Assembly (NCBI GenBank): GCA_902728285.1
Contig: CACVBU010001377.1
Span: 496,001-560,000 of the forward strand
DNA from: Clytia hemisphaerica
Taxonomy: Eukaryota > Cnidaria > Hydrozoa > Leptothecata > Clytiidae
DNA length: 64,000 nt
Direction of reading: 5' to 3'
This document shows, piece after piece, positions 50,319 through 61,739 of this stretch. The notes beneath the pieces are model-generated. The model saw nothing but the letters and a program-made list of their open reading frames with translations, did no database searches and was not told the DNA's origin. Positions within the stretch are counted from its first letter, which is position 1. Every line of letters starts with the position of its first letter. Both the position numbers and the translations under genes were made by a program.

Positions 50319-53300
50319 AATCTTACAATAGACAAACAATCAATATAAATCTACAAATTTAGCGGAGAGAAAACCGGTAAGTGAATTTAAAGAAAGTTGA
50401 GAAATAAATAGAAAGCGGATAGATGAAGACCAAAGTCTGGCATCAGGTGTGGCCATGAGTAAGCTTGCCCTGCTACTCTAGAGTCACCCGTCATCTAACG
50501 AAAGGTTAGAAAGTGTTGCAATCACAATCTAGAAAAGAAAAGATTTAGAAAGAAAGACGCATAATCGAAGAGTTTGAAAAGTTGGCCCAGAGCCCGGTTC
50601 GGCGTGCCGTATCCGAGTGGCCGTACGAAAGGAAAAGAAGAAGGAAATGAGGACTTCAAACAAAAAACACACAAATTTATATCAATACGCGTGAACTTCT
50701 TTAACCAAATTTTTTTACTAATGTGAGTTGCTAATTCACATATCCTGCAAACAAGTGGAGCGCTACCAACCACTAGACTTTCTAAAAAGTTCAAACGAGA
50801 CATTCACAATTTTCAAACTAAAAATGTTAAAATAAAACGACAAATCCGATAAATGTTTTAGATGATGATGATAATTAAATAAAACTAGAGAAGACTTTCT
50901 AAGAATAGTGTTATATTGCTAGCAAGGGGATGGAATACCTGCTGGCGTCCATATATTTTTTTCAATGTCTTTTGTAAACGAAAGACTCTTCCGCCTTGTT
51001 TCAAAGCACGGTCCATTAAAACTCTACCCGCCAAGCTAAAATTTTCCAAAGATGAACTAACCCGTGCTATCCGGATGATTTCAGCACCAAAACAAGAGTA
51101 AAACATGGTTGAAGGCAAATTACTAGTGCAAAAAGGAAGACGTACAATCTCAAAGGAAAAACTGTCCCTCCCTTTTATCAAAAAGTCTAACATCTAGACG
51201 ACCGTTGATGTTTCTCAATTCAATGTCTAAAAAAAGTAATTCGATCACCAGAACTTTCAAGATTTAATTTTAATTCTGGAGGATAAATTGACTCAAAATT
51301 TTCCAAGAAGAGATTGTTATCGTTGATGGTAAGAAGGTCATCTATAAAACGAAATGTGTTGCTAAATCGTCTGGCTTTTTGAAGATTTTCTTTTTTCAAG
51401 CTCTTGATCCACTTCGACTCAAAATGATAAAGGAAAAGATTAGCCATAAATGGGGCTGGGTCCGACCCCATCGGTATCCCAATGATCTGACGAAAAATAT
51501 TAACCCCAAAAGTGAAATAACAATTCCCCATAAGATATGAGAGGGCCTCCTTGAAAAGATCTTTTGAAAATTTTACACCGGCATTACTTTTCTTTGTCAC
51601 CCATCTTGCACTAGTACCAGAAACAGAAATTAGACTTTCAGCTTTGTCATATCTTGATTTTAGAAAAAAAGAGCTAAAATCTTTGGAGGTTTTTCCCGAG
51701 GACTGAAGATGGTTTATTTGTGTCCAAAAAATGTAAAAAGGACTTGTAACAATTCACAGTTCAATACACGACGAAATGAAATGTGAATTGCTTACCTAAC
51801 TAGATTTTTGGTTTTGATTCTTGGAGCTTTGACACCACCACCAACGATGCTTGCACCAGTAATGAAGATTCCACTGAGAGAATAATTATGCGAGAAGTCA
51901 TCAACTCAAAAAGTTTCACAACTCACTACAGTTTTGTTTAGTTCTACAGTAACTCTCTCTAGTTCGAGCCTCTATAAGTCGAATCTTTAAACTGTAATTC
52001 GATCTAAACCAGCTTAAGATTCTCTGTAATTCGAACCTTTTCCTTATTCAAAGAAAAATCTTTGACCCTTTGACGTTCGAATTAGAGAGAGTTGAATTTG
52101 TTTGGCTGTACAAAAAAATAAAAACTTGAATCCATATCAGGGCTTTCACTAACCACTTTTTTCGGTATTGGCAAATTGAAACCGCAATAAAGTGAGCCAA
52201 AAATTTGTGTGGGATTGATGCATTATTCATATGTTTACATGTCATGGGTATTATTCTGCTGCAAAATGATGCTTTTTGGTTAATTTTGGATCTTATCAGA
52301 TCTTATATTCATTTCTATTATTTTATCATCATTGAAACAGAATCGTAATGCAATAAAGTCTGGTATTCAATGTGAATGTTTGGTGTGTGTGAAGTTTAGA
52401 AACTTGAAACTGTATGATTAAAAACCAGGCAAAAAATACTCTTGACTTACAAAGCAGCTCCAATAACAGAAAGAGCAATAGCCAGAGCGATCCCAATGGA
52501 GGCCCACATATAAGGTGATGTACGACCTAAAAACCTAAAAATTGTATAGAAATCCAATAAGAATGAATCCAATAAAATCCTGCATTTTTTGTGAGAATCA
52601 CTTAAACTAAACTTAACAAGGTTGTACATAACATTCCGCTTACTATGTCAGTATGATAGCGTGGCAGGAAATCTAATGGAGGCCAGTCCTGGCCAGTCAA
52701 ACCAATTTTTGCAATAATGGTTATTTAAAAAAAAAAATGTACATTCCAACCAAAGTTGAAATGTAAGGATTCTGGAAAATCTAGAGCACCCTTGATGGCT
52801 AACAACTCATTCCTTCCAGGTACTTTCTCTTTGGTGGCCAAAAAGGGGACTTTTTCCAGTGTTTTTCCACTAAAAAGGCTGTTTTTACCAATATTTTAGT
52901 AATTTCAAGAGAGGTAGCGTCTGATAACCGGCCGCTTAAAAGACATGAAAAATGGCTTGCCTTAATCATTTTTGTTATTGTATAATGTCAAGCTTTACCC
53001 ATGATACGTACAACAACTTGTAAGAGGTTAGGTTAAAATATTGTTCGGAAAACAAAAATGTGCTATGTTCCATATTACAATAGGTATGTTCACTTACCAA
53101 CCAATATCAAAACGCCCTCCTTGGCCAGTTAGTGTGTAATACAAACCTACAAAGAAATATAATGGAGAAGAAATTATTCCAGAGAATATTTATCTATTGT
53201 CAACCCAAAAAAATACCAGCGTTTAGATTGGTCAAGAGCATCGAAATATTTGCGTTATTTCATTTTTTTTGTGGTATTTCATAATTGTGACGAAAGTATT

Positions 53301-56300
53301 CCAGATAAAAAAAATTACGAATCAATTTATATAAGGTAGATTCTTCATTTTTTCTTTTACTAGACACTAAATTTATCCTAAAAGTTCAAGGCCTTATCTA
53401 TTTGCCTTAAACTTAAAATGTAATTTCTAATCGTGAACAGACTATGTATTCTAGAATCACAGGCCCCCATTCAGCACTTGTGGCCAGAACCTTGTGTCTG
53501 TGTCTTAGTGTTTCTATAAACATGGCTGTTTTTACTGCAATTTTTGCTATTTCAGGAGGGGTTTGCATCAAACAGCAGGATAGTGAAAAATGAAAAATTG
53601 TCTAAAATGAGATAGCCGCCAAGGTATTGTTTTAAGACCAATATAAGGTTCAACTTCAAATTTTCTGGTTTGGACATTTATTTTGTAGTTACAGAGATAG
53701 CCTGGAGATCCATGCTTTGATTTCTTATTTTATATACTGATGGCGAAATATATAGCATGGTTAGGAGAGAGAATTTGAATTTCCCAAATCCGAATGACGG
53801 TTGAAAACACAGCCAATCAAATTCTGTTATTCTTTCACTGGTCACTTTCTTAGAGAAAACGCAAGTTCCGAAATTTGGCTTTTATTTTAGTCAGTGAGGA
53901 CAGCGCTAAATTCAAATTTCCCACTGTAAATTTTTTGAGGCAGAAATCTGTACGTTTATATTGGTTAGGGTCAGGGTTGGAGTTCGAGAGTCAAAATAGG
54001 GTTGGGAGAGTAGCATTGGTAGGTAAATAAAGGGCCCTCTAGGCCCTGGCAAGGATACCCCTAGGGTTGGGGCTAACCCTGGTATGTCAATATATATAGG
54101 TCTGTAGAATTTACACTATAAGTAGATTGTGAATTCGAATTTGAGCCGTGACATCGTGGTCTAGTGGTAGCATTAGGAGCTCCTGAACCGAAGGTACTTT
54201 TCATGTGTGAGTATCCCACACGAAACTCAACTTTGGCAAATTTCAAAATATCAAACTGAACTCTAAAATTGACTAAGTCCAACTTAGAAACATCCTAAAG
54301 GTTCAGAAACTCCAGAAAACTGCAGATCAAAGATAGAAAAATACAAGATCTACTCACACCAGTACGAAGAAGCCAGAGAACCACTTCAAATACAACAGCA
54401 TGTGTAGATAGACAGGAGGGCACACACTTGTATTTTTGTGTCCATAAACTCAGTATTTAATTTAACAAAATCAAGCCAACATTTCTGCAACAAAGACCAT
54501 GACAAATGAAATTTCACTGCTAGTTTGCCCTAGCCGATGCTGATTGAAGAATTACAAAGCGCCCACCTCCCCAATATAATGCACACGTGTTCCAAAAGGC
54601 AAAACAATGGAAATATACGTTCAGCTAATCAAAATGATACAAAAAAGACAAAATGACTTTTTAATATCTTTTTGTTTGGTAAAGCAAAAAGATATAGCCA
54701 AACAGAATTTCCTTTAGCCTTTACCAAAAAATTATATTAAAGGTCAAATTTCGGCCATTTTCGGCCAAATTCAAATAACCGGAATACTAGACGAGCAATA
54801 AAAAGTTATGCAAGAAAAACCATCATTTCCACCTAAAAAGGTAACTTTCCTTGTCAATAACTTTTAATAGAATTGTTCCCCTAATTTCCCAGTTTCAGAA
54901 GGTCTTCCTTTATCTTATGTGCTTCAGAAAAACCAAAGACATTGTCTAAAAGCTTAGCCTTGCAAAGCCCCAACAGTATAGACTTAAACTTGTATATCAA
55001 GATTACAGGACTTCGAGTACGGGCCGATTTTACTTTCATTTTCAATTTCAAGCCAACATCTTAGCAACGAGGTGCTCGCCCATATAGTTACAGGGGTTTG
55101 TGCAAAAAACTAAACATAGAAAATTTTCCAAATCCCCCATTTCGATTAATGCAATGAAAAATGAAACTTTTCTATCTTTCACTTTTTTGCACCTATTCTT
55201 CAAAATGAAAATATTTAAGATTTTAAGTTCTTCTTTTATTCAATGATTTTTTACGGCACTTTGTTGACAATCTAACTCTCGAATCAAATTCTCGCTTTCT
55301 TCAGTAAATTAAAGATGAGAAAAAACCTAAGCCACGGATCACGGATTGAAACAAATATATGAAGGGTGGGATTTTACAGCCACCCGTCGTGCAAGGCATT
55401 GAAAGGCCACAGGTGCCAAAAAGAAGGGCCGTTTGAAATGCTGCAACCTCATTGGTGGAAATTTGATAAATAGCTGCGAAGGAGCGCTGGGAAGCAATCA
55501 GTAGAAGAGACCACCTTCATTTTTGTTGCAGATTTCTATAAAAACTTCTCTCAGGGATTACCGTGAGTGGTCCTAAATCCGACAGCCCTGCCTAAATTGG
55601 ACCCCCCAAATAACTGCTATGAAAAAAAATTCTATGTGTACAAACATTCCCTCTCCAAGTTGAACAATAAACTATTGCAAGAACTCTCGAAACAAAACAT
55701 CTAACAAGATGACTATAATGTCAAGAGGTCAATTAATGTGATCAAAAAAGTGTGAGTTGTAAAAATAATTACCTCTATTATTCTGAATCCATTCAGTCTG
55801 GCACATCCTTGCCATTGCTCGTGTTAAAAACGTTAAAAACTTTGTAATAAAAAATTATGTTTTGCATAAGAAGCAAATATTGTTATTTGATTCAATTGGT
55901 TCAGTGTATCAATCTCTCAGTTTAGTTGACACTTTGGTATCTTCATTGCGTCACAGCGAAAAGTTTGTTTTTATTTTAGTTTGTATCTTTGAAAGACCCC
56001 ATCTGATTTAGGCAGGGCTGTCGGATTTAGAGACACTCACGGTACTTGTCAATGTACATGTACACATGTGTTATGTCAACTTGTCAGCATTGTATTGTTG
56101 TAAAGGAAAAGATAAAAGAGGTAAAACTAGCCTAGTTTCTAATCCTTATTTATATAGAAGTTTAAGTTTAGACTGCCCAACTTATAATATAACCCCCTTG
56201 TTGAATCTTTAACAGAACAAACAGCCATTCTTCAAAAATTTGCTGTCACGTGACTTTTTTATGCTCACTGTGCTAATCATGTGAAAACTAACTGCACACG

Positions 56301-57955
56301 CGCGTATTTAAAAAAAATCACTATAAGACTATAAGTATTTTATTTGACCAAAGTCCATCTTCTGGGGACAAATATTTTTTGAACTTGTTGAAAATCACTT
56401 GCTTCGGAAGCACTGGAAGAGCTCCGGAACTTCCCGGAGAGGAAAATAGTGTTTTTTTTAGCTGCTTCGGAAAACCCTGGAAGTTTCTGGAGCGCCTGGA
56501 GGGTCCTAGATTCAATTGCGTTTGACAATTGAATCGCAATTATTTGATCGCGTTTGATTACATTTGATTGATTCGATCGCAATTATCGTTCAAACTTGTT
56601 GTTTGATTGACACTGTCTGGAAGTTACCTGACTTCACGGTAGAATTACCAGACAATCTCAATCGAACGAAATCAACGATCGAACCAGTCGAACCAAATCG
56701 AACGCAATCGACCGATTGAAATTCGATTGTCGAACGCAATCGAATCTCAATCGAATATTACCGCAATTTTCAGATTCCATTGATATTCGATTGCGATTGA
56801 CCCCCGGATTGTTCATCGCATAATTTCTACGGGAAATCGAAAGTAATTTCATTCGGCTTGTGATGTTTGAGAGCTTGGATGTTGGGAAGCTGCAAGAATA
56901 AAGCCAGACGATCTCAATCGAACGGAATCGACGATCGAACCAGTCAAACAACAATCGAACCAATCGAATATTACCCAGAATTTTGACGTTCGATTGAGAT
57001 TCGATTGCGTTCGACAATCGAATTACAATCGGTCGATTGCGTTCGATTTGGTTCGACTGGTTCGATCGTCGATTCCGTTCGATTGAGATACGACCCACGG
57101 CATGGCCCGAACATGTTCGGGCCTGTTCGGACCATGCTCGGGCCACAAAAAAGTATTATTGAATCGGCCTGAACATTTTGTTCGGACCATGTCCGGGCCA
57201 TGTATTTTTATTTACCTTTCCTGGTTTATCATCATCCATTGTTAAATATTTTCATTAGACAAATTCAAAGTTCCAAATACCAGTTTGATTCACAAAGTTG
57301 TATAACAGTACAAAAAACGATCCAGAAAAATTCTGCTTCGAATAGGAGAAGACCACGAGAAAAGGGAACGGGATAAAGAATAAAAAGAAGACCATATTAT
57401 GTAAGATTCAAATCATTCTTTTTAATAATTTTCCTTAAACTTAATTGGAAAATAGATGATTAACTTCTATATTTGAACAATATATATTTGAATAAAGATG
57501 AAGATTTTTAAATTTGTTTGCTAAAATATAAATATTGGGTCCTGAAATTATATTACACGCGCGATCGTAGCAAGTTTTCGAAAATCTGGCCCGAACATGG
57601 TCCGAAACTGCGCGGACGTAAAAAGTATTAATCAAGAGGCCCGAACATGTTCGGGCCATGCCGTGGGTTGTATTGAGATCGTCTGGCTGGGAATTAAGAC
57701 AGAAAACTTTATATTATTAAAATCAGCACTCCAAAAAATGATTATTGATTTAAAATCTCTGAAGGTAGAGCGTCAGATACATTTTAGTAGCTTGATTCAG
57801 TAAGTTGAAGGCTTTCTCTACTTTCTATCAAGGCAAAATAAAATAATGGGATTTAATAAAGATTTTTAAAACAAGAATCTAAAAACATACCTGCAGCAGC
57901 CAACAAAAAATACACCTATCGTATAAACGTAACCATAATGTTGAGCATACCCCAT
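45636..57955 (-). CDS. ATP6V0B: V-type proton ATPase 21 kDa proteolipid subunit c'' (ATP6V0B / Vma16), 11 exons, complete
   Basis: Exons 57891-57955, 54358-54383, 53098-53146, 52451-52534, 51796-51873, 49774-49843, 49282-49345, 48694-48772, 47908-47953, 46426-46491 and 45636-45668 join in phase to 219 codons plus stop, close to the 205-213 residues usual for c''. The subunit sits in the rotating proteolipid ring of the V0 sector and carries protons across endomembranes. Seen: [38 protein letters not shown], near-invariant in the family; [18 protein letters not shown] with the proton-carrying Glu at 106, matching yeast Vma16 Glu108; then the second proteolipid half ([37 protein letters not shown]) and the tail [10 protein letters not shown]. 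Exons 3-11 are secure. Exon 1 and the 26-nt exon 2 are chosen because they restore frame, length and a first membrane span; they are less certain. The start is the ATG at 57955. The exon 5-6 intron holds a reverse transcriptase relic. Confidence 0.93.
48501..48652. repeat. MITE family 2-like short palindrome (TIR ACACGCTTTTTTTTATAAGA)
   Basis: Ends ACACGCTTTTTTTTATAAGA and TTATATAAAAAAGCGTGT are inverted. Only 152 bp, with diverged interior. In the ATP6V0B intron between exons 8 and 9. Confidence 0.7.
50278..50317 (+). repeat. Poly(A) tract of about 40 bases after a T-poor A/C-rich stretch
   Basis: An uninterrupted A run follows ~130 bp (50140-50277) rich in A and C with few Ts. It could be the tail of a retroposed sequence or simple-sequence expansion. 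I see no clear target duplication around it. Confidence 0.6.
50885..51760 (-). pseudogene. Penelope-like reverse transcriptase fragment with frameshift
   Basis: Minus-strand frames of about 290 residues lie in the intron between ATP6V0B exons 5 and 6. In order they contain [16 protein letters not shown], the [20 protein letters not shown] palm motif, the catalytic FIDDL box (Y/F-x-D-D), and a C-terminal part with RALKQG and LKKIYGRQ. This order and wording match Penelope-like elements and related reverse transcriptases. The frame breaks near 51215-51225 in a run of seven Ts, where a one-base indel separates the two halves. No GIY-YIG endonuclease and no intact start were found, so this is a dead 5'- and 3'-truncated copy. 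Confidence 0.7.
51945..52112. repeat. Tigger/pogo-like MITE
   Basis: ACAGTAACTCTCTCTAGTTC at left and GAATTAGAGAGAGTTG, then TTTGGCTGTA at right. Between ATP6V0B exons 4 and 5. Confidence 0.55.
53950..54235 (+). repeat. tRNA-derived SINE-like repeat, copy 2
   Basis: Homologous to 9170-9480 up to a tRNA-like part with an A-box (CGTGGTCTAGTGGTAGCA). In ATP6V0B intron 2, ~120 bp from the microexon. Confidence 0.55.
55562..56043. repeat. MITE family 3, copy 2 (interior reversed)
   Basis: Same ends as 8133-8603, with the interior words in the opposite orientation (AACCTTTCG.. versus GAAAAGTTTG). In ATP6V0B intron 1. Confidence 0.85.
56889..57690. repeat. Palindromic element rich in ATCGAA/TTCGAT
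   Basis: CCAGACGATCTCAATCGAAC at left; after removal of 57090-57671 the right arm is its reverse. A related copy lies at 56650-56770. Large arms of AATCGAAC.. and GTTCGATT.. face each other. Confidence 0.65.
57090..57671. mobile_element. Inverted-repeat element with 8-bp target duplication
   Basis: ATTGAGAT at 57082-57089 and 57672-57679 brackets inverted ends ACGACCCACGGCATGGCCCG and CGGGCCATGCCGTGGGTTGT, which extend ~34 bp and include GAACATGTTC. An 8-bp duplication is typical of hAT or P superfamilies; no transposase is present. It is inserted in another palindromic element (56889-57690). Confidence 0.8.
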
Positions 57956-58364
57956 CCTTCTAAAAAGGGTCAAAGGTCTTTTTCTACTTCTCTAAAACAA
58001 AATGTATTCTACCCTTGACTTCTGCCAGTAGTGTTGTCCCAGCTTCCAGTGCCCAGCTTCAACTTTTAGCTTTTTTGGTCTTGTGAAAACAAAATGGTGT
58101 CTATCGGGATGATATTTTCTCGGAGCAAATCCCGTTCTAGGCTGGTTTCTATATAAGAGCAAAACCTTTAAGAAATCGCATTTTCAATAACTTTCAGCAA
58201 TAGAAACCGGAATTCAACCAAATTTAGTACTGGGAACTAATTTCTCGGAACAAAGTTGAAATGGAAAGTGAAATCATTTTGCACAGCAAGCACAGCAAGC
58301 ACGACAAGCAAAGCAACTAAAACACAACTGACAACCCACACAGGCAATCAGAGACTTATCAATC

Positions 58365-58400
58365 ATGTCAAGATATTTCACTGATATTCTAATTGATATT
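58365..58400 (+). CDS. Possible first coding exon of a divergent plus-strand gene
   Basis: An ATG at 58365 opens 12 codons (MSRYFTDILIDI) that end exactly at a strong GTAAGT donor (58401) in phase 0. It lies 410 bp from the ATP6V0B start on the opposite strand, as expected of a shared two-way promoter, after a GCA/CAA-rich leader that could be 5' UTR. I found no convincing second exon before the right edge. The short exon could be chance. Confidence 0.2.
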
Positions 58401-58508
58401 GTAAGTATTTTTTCTCCTTTCACGTTTTGATCGAGTCTATCTATGATGAAGTGAAGCCAATAACAAATAAAGTCAAAAGTTTGTCAAATCTTGTTGGTTA
58501 ATAAAATA

Positions 58509-58691
58509 GACCTTTTTTCAAAGAGGCCACCCTGTTGAATAATTATGTAGTCCAGCAGAAAAACAATGATAAAACCATGCATAATTATTACAATATGCAT
58601 GATACAGTAATTATGCATGGCTCTATCATTGTTCTTATGGATGGCTGGACTACATAATTATTCAACAGGATGTCCTCTTTGAAAAAAGGTC
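58509..58691. repeat. MITE family 4, copy 2
   Basis: 183 bp, TA flanks, same arms as 8758-8936 but opposite orientation. It sits ~110 bp after the possible exon 58365-58400. Confidence 0.85.
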
Positions 58692-59459
58692 TATGATGCA
58701 AGATATGTATGGTTAGACCACAGCACAGCAGTGCTGCAAGTAAAGAAATTTCATTTGGTTGGTAATTTTGCGTGGGTGTGTGAATAATTTGAGCAAGAGA
58801 GTGGGGGTTATAGGAGACAGAGCCCCCTTCAGAAAATTATAAAGCCTAAAATAATTGGCCAAACAAACACACCTATTTTAATTTAAAATATGTTCTTCTT
58901 GTAATTAGAAGCGGTATCAAGTGCAAGACGGTACCAATCGAACGTTCAATTTTATCGGTCATCGAATACCGTGAAGTTGAGTAACTTGCATCAGTCACAC
59001 TAGCATCCCGCCGAAATGTGTATCAAAGATTAATGCTGCGGAAGCGCTAAATCGTTTACTTGACTTGCAGGAAAAATAATGCGCTGCAAAACCAGGCAAA
59101 ACTTCTTAAGGGATTCATGAAAAAAATAACCTGGTACTTTTTAATGAAATTAACATTTTCAGAAACTATGAGAAATTGTCTAAAATTTGATGAAAAAATG
59201 AAAATTAGATGAAAAAATTAGAGCCAAGCTAACCTTGAAAACTAATTTGAAGATCAATTTCGCAAGGAAAAGATCTGTGGGGGGAGACGGAACCCACCTA
59301 GGTCCGCGCACCGCTGGATGATAGGCTATTTCCCAGAAATTTAAATTTTATTTAACCTTACACAGCGATCTGTTATCAGATTCAAAATTTTGTTGGTTGA
59401 TATTCTGGCTGCTGCACGTTCGCAATCGGTCATTTTTTCTCATTTTAAGTTTTCAAGTC

Positions 59460-59666
59460 TTAATCAATTGTCTTGGGAACTTGAACTTGATTCAGGTAAC
59501 TCTCATCCTTGTTATTACAAATACATCCTGTAGATGACTGATGTTGTTTTTTCTGAAAGCTCCATTTCCTAGTGTGATTAACTGTCGTCAGTGGAGGGAA
59601 ACTTGCATAGCCCTCAAATGAATGACCTGGCTGGTCATTAAAATACAAAGTTAAATCAAAACAAAC
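59460..59666 (-). CDS. Orphan coding-like terminal exon inside an inverted-repeat element
   Basis: A 68-codon frame begins at an AG acceptor (59666, after TGTAAATC) in phase 0 and ends TAA at 59460. The translation (VCFDLTLYFNDQPGHSFEGY and onward, with a Lys/Gln-rich middle and VQVPKTID at the end) has ordinary protein composition, but I recognise no family and find no upstream partner exon. It lies inside the inverted-repeat element 58969-60340, and part of it (~59590-59640) resembles, in reverse, sequence near that element's right end. It may be a captured gene fragment or chance. Confidence 0.2.
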   Translation of the reverse strand, partial: VCFDLTLYFNDQPGHSFEGYASFPPLTTVNHTRKWSFQKKQHQSSTGCICNNKDESYLNQVQVPKTID

Positions 59667-59748
59667 CTGATTTACAAAATTTGCGGGTGGTAAAATGTAT
59701 ATCTCCTAATCATAAGTGATGTCATGCATAGTTATACTCAATATCATT

Positions 59749-60031
59749 ACACATTTTTTTTTTAAGAAACACACTTTTAAGAAACATGAGGCTCAGAATG
59801 CCTAAAAACTAAGAAACATCTAAGAAACATGCTGAGGCTGCAGAATGAGAAAATAAAATTTTTTAATTTGGTTTTTTTAAGAACCTTCCAATCCAGCCTT
59901 TCACGAGGCTGATTATGTCAAAAAGTTTAGAAACGTGTAAGATAACATTTAAGGCTCAAATAGCTGATTTTTTAAGAAACATTGAGGCTGCTTGGTATAT
60001 AAAACTAGTTTCTTAAAAGAAAAAACGTGTA
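59749..60031. repeat. MITE family 2 variant (AAGAAACAT type)
   Basis: Starts TTACACATTTTTTTTTTAAG and ends AAAAAACGTGTA. The interior repeats TAAGAAACAT...GAGGCT in both orientations. It is nested inside the larger element 58969-60340. Confidence 0.65.
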
Positions 60032-60803
60032 TTAAATTTGAGTTTACACCTCCAGCAGCCATTCAGAAACGTCTGAATTTCCTGAAAAATTTTTCAAATT
60101 TATGATCTTGTATGATTTTTTATTATCCAACCAGCCACGCTGTTTTATTCACCCCCCAATTCTGTCGCTGGAGTAACTAAAATTTCTCATATTGCAAATA
60201 TGAGATTCTAAAATGGTAGAGTAGAGCTGCGAGCGGAGCTGTGTAGTTCATTTGTTTTGAAATTTTGCTGCATTGATTGGTCAGTCATTTGATGGTTATG
60301 CAAGTTTCCCTTCACTGATGCAAGTTACCCGACTTCACGGTACTCACTCGACTCCAGATTATGGCATTTTCTTTGACCATTTTAGATTTGTTCAATCATT
60401 TCAATTACTTTTCAATTACCTCTGATCATATTGAATATCTTTGATTGTATCAAATACCTTCAATTTTATCAAATATGTTTCCTGTAGCAGCATGTCAAAT
60501 AATCTGAATTCGAGTTTATCTTGCCCAATTAAAACACACAATTCACGCTCGAAAACCACTTTTGTTTTCTTCGACCAATCAGAATGCGGGATTTGAGTTA
60601 CTTGCAGAAACCCAGGGGAAAGGCACACAGAAGAGCGGAAAAATAACTGGTCAATCTTATGGCCGGCGCTTCTTTTTGTGGTTTGGTTTTAGGTCAATGT
60701 TTTTGGTTTTTCTTAAATATATATGATAGTAATTGGTTATCGAAGTAATGTTTTGGACCTAAGAGTGTATTCTAGAAGCTTTTAACCAAAAGAAAAACAA
60801 CCC

Positions 60804-61712
60804 TCAATTTAGTAGGGGAAAATTTATTTTTTTGAGGTTGCTTGATTGTTTTGGTCAAAGTACTTGTTATACATTTTTGGAAAGCTAAGGGGTAGGGGAA
60901 TCAAAATCACTTAATAGGTTACAATTTTTTTTTCGGACACTTTACAGAAATCACCTATACTTGCAATATATCTCTAATCTTAATTTTTTGAGAGCTTTCC
61001 AAAAATATACAACAGGTCTCCGTTTTCTCAAGCTAAAATTTTCATTAATTTTTGACCCTATGATTTTTGCCTAAGACCGTCATATTTGTCCAAAAATCAC
61101 ACCAAAATGTCCAAAAAAAATTGGAAATAAAGTAATTTTGATTCCCTTACCCCTTAAGGCCAGGGCAAACCGATCCAACATTTCATCCAACATACCTTTT
61201 TTCTGATGTTGGATGAAATTTTGGACCGGTTTGCGTCAATTCAAATTTTTGGGAAAAAAATGAAAATTCAAAAAAAGAAGAAAAAAATTCTATTGGACGG
61301 TGTTGAATGAAGTTTGATCGCCATCAAACATTTCATCCAACATTTGCGGCAAGATCAAAGAAGCTCCCTCATTGAATTGTGTAATTTTTCGTGTTGGATT
61401 GGTTTGGTGCTACTTTTTTCTTTATTTTTTGAATTTTCATTTTTTTCCAAGTCATCTCGGATGAAATGTTGGATCGGTTTGGCCTTGGCCTTGATTTTTG
61501 ACCCTAGCCTTGATTTTCGCTTCATCCAACGCAAGTTTTTCCATCAAACATTTCATCCAACATTGGAAAATCATGTTGAATGAAATGTTGGATGAAATGT
61601 TGCATGAAATGTCGGACTGATTTGCCCTGGCCCTTAGCTTTCCAAAAATGTATTACAAGTGCTTTGACCAAAACAATCGAGCGATTTTACAAAATACCCT
61701 CTACTAATTGAT
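60804..61712. repeat. Outer inverted-repeat element, split by a nested insertion
   Basis: Arms GATTGTTTTGGTCAAAGTAC (60843 on) and GCTTTGACCAAAACAATC (to 61678) extend outward to TAGTAGGGG / CCTCTACTA. The element 61157-61633 splits its right arm. Confidence 0.65.
61157..61633. repeat. Nested Harbinger-like element with TTA duplication
   Basis: AGGCCAGGGCAAACCGATCC at left and GCCCTGGCCC at right; TTA at 61154-61156 and 61634-61636. ATGTTGGATGAAATG words repeat inside in both orientations. Confidence 0.75.
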
Positions 61713-61739
61713 AAATTGAAAAAAAGAATCATCAAAATT

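Larger units (their letters stand above)
58969..60340. repeat. Inverted-repeat element (~1.37 kb) with TA flanks
   Basis: CCGTGAAGTTGAGTAACTTG at left and CAAGTTACCCGACTTCACGG at right, TA on both sides. It contains the family-2 variant 59749-60031 and the coding-like exon 59460-59666. Confidence 0.65.

Noticed and set aside
54358-54401. First exon of the V-ATPase gene starting at ATG 54401
   Set aside because: Its frame does not match exon 3 with either donor; the exon at 57891-57955 plus a 26-nt exon restores phase and length.
56658-57201. Overlapping minus-strand frames rich in Arg/Asn/Ser/Ile
   Set aside because: They are translations of the ATCGAAC/GTTCGATT palindrome arms, not genes.
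60416-60628. Upstream exon for the orphan frame 59460-59666
   Set aside because: Its donor phase (2) does not fit the acceptor phase (0), and the sequence is low-complexity TTCAATT-type repeat.
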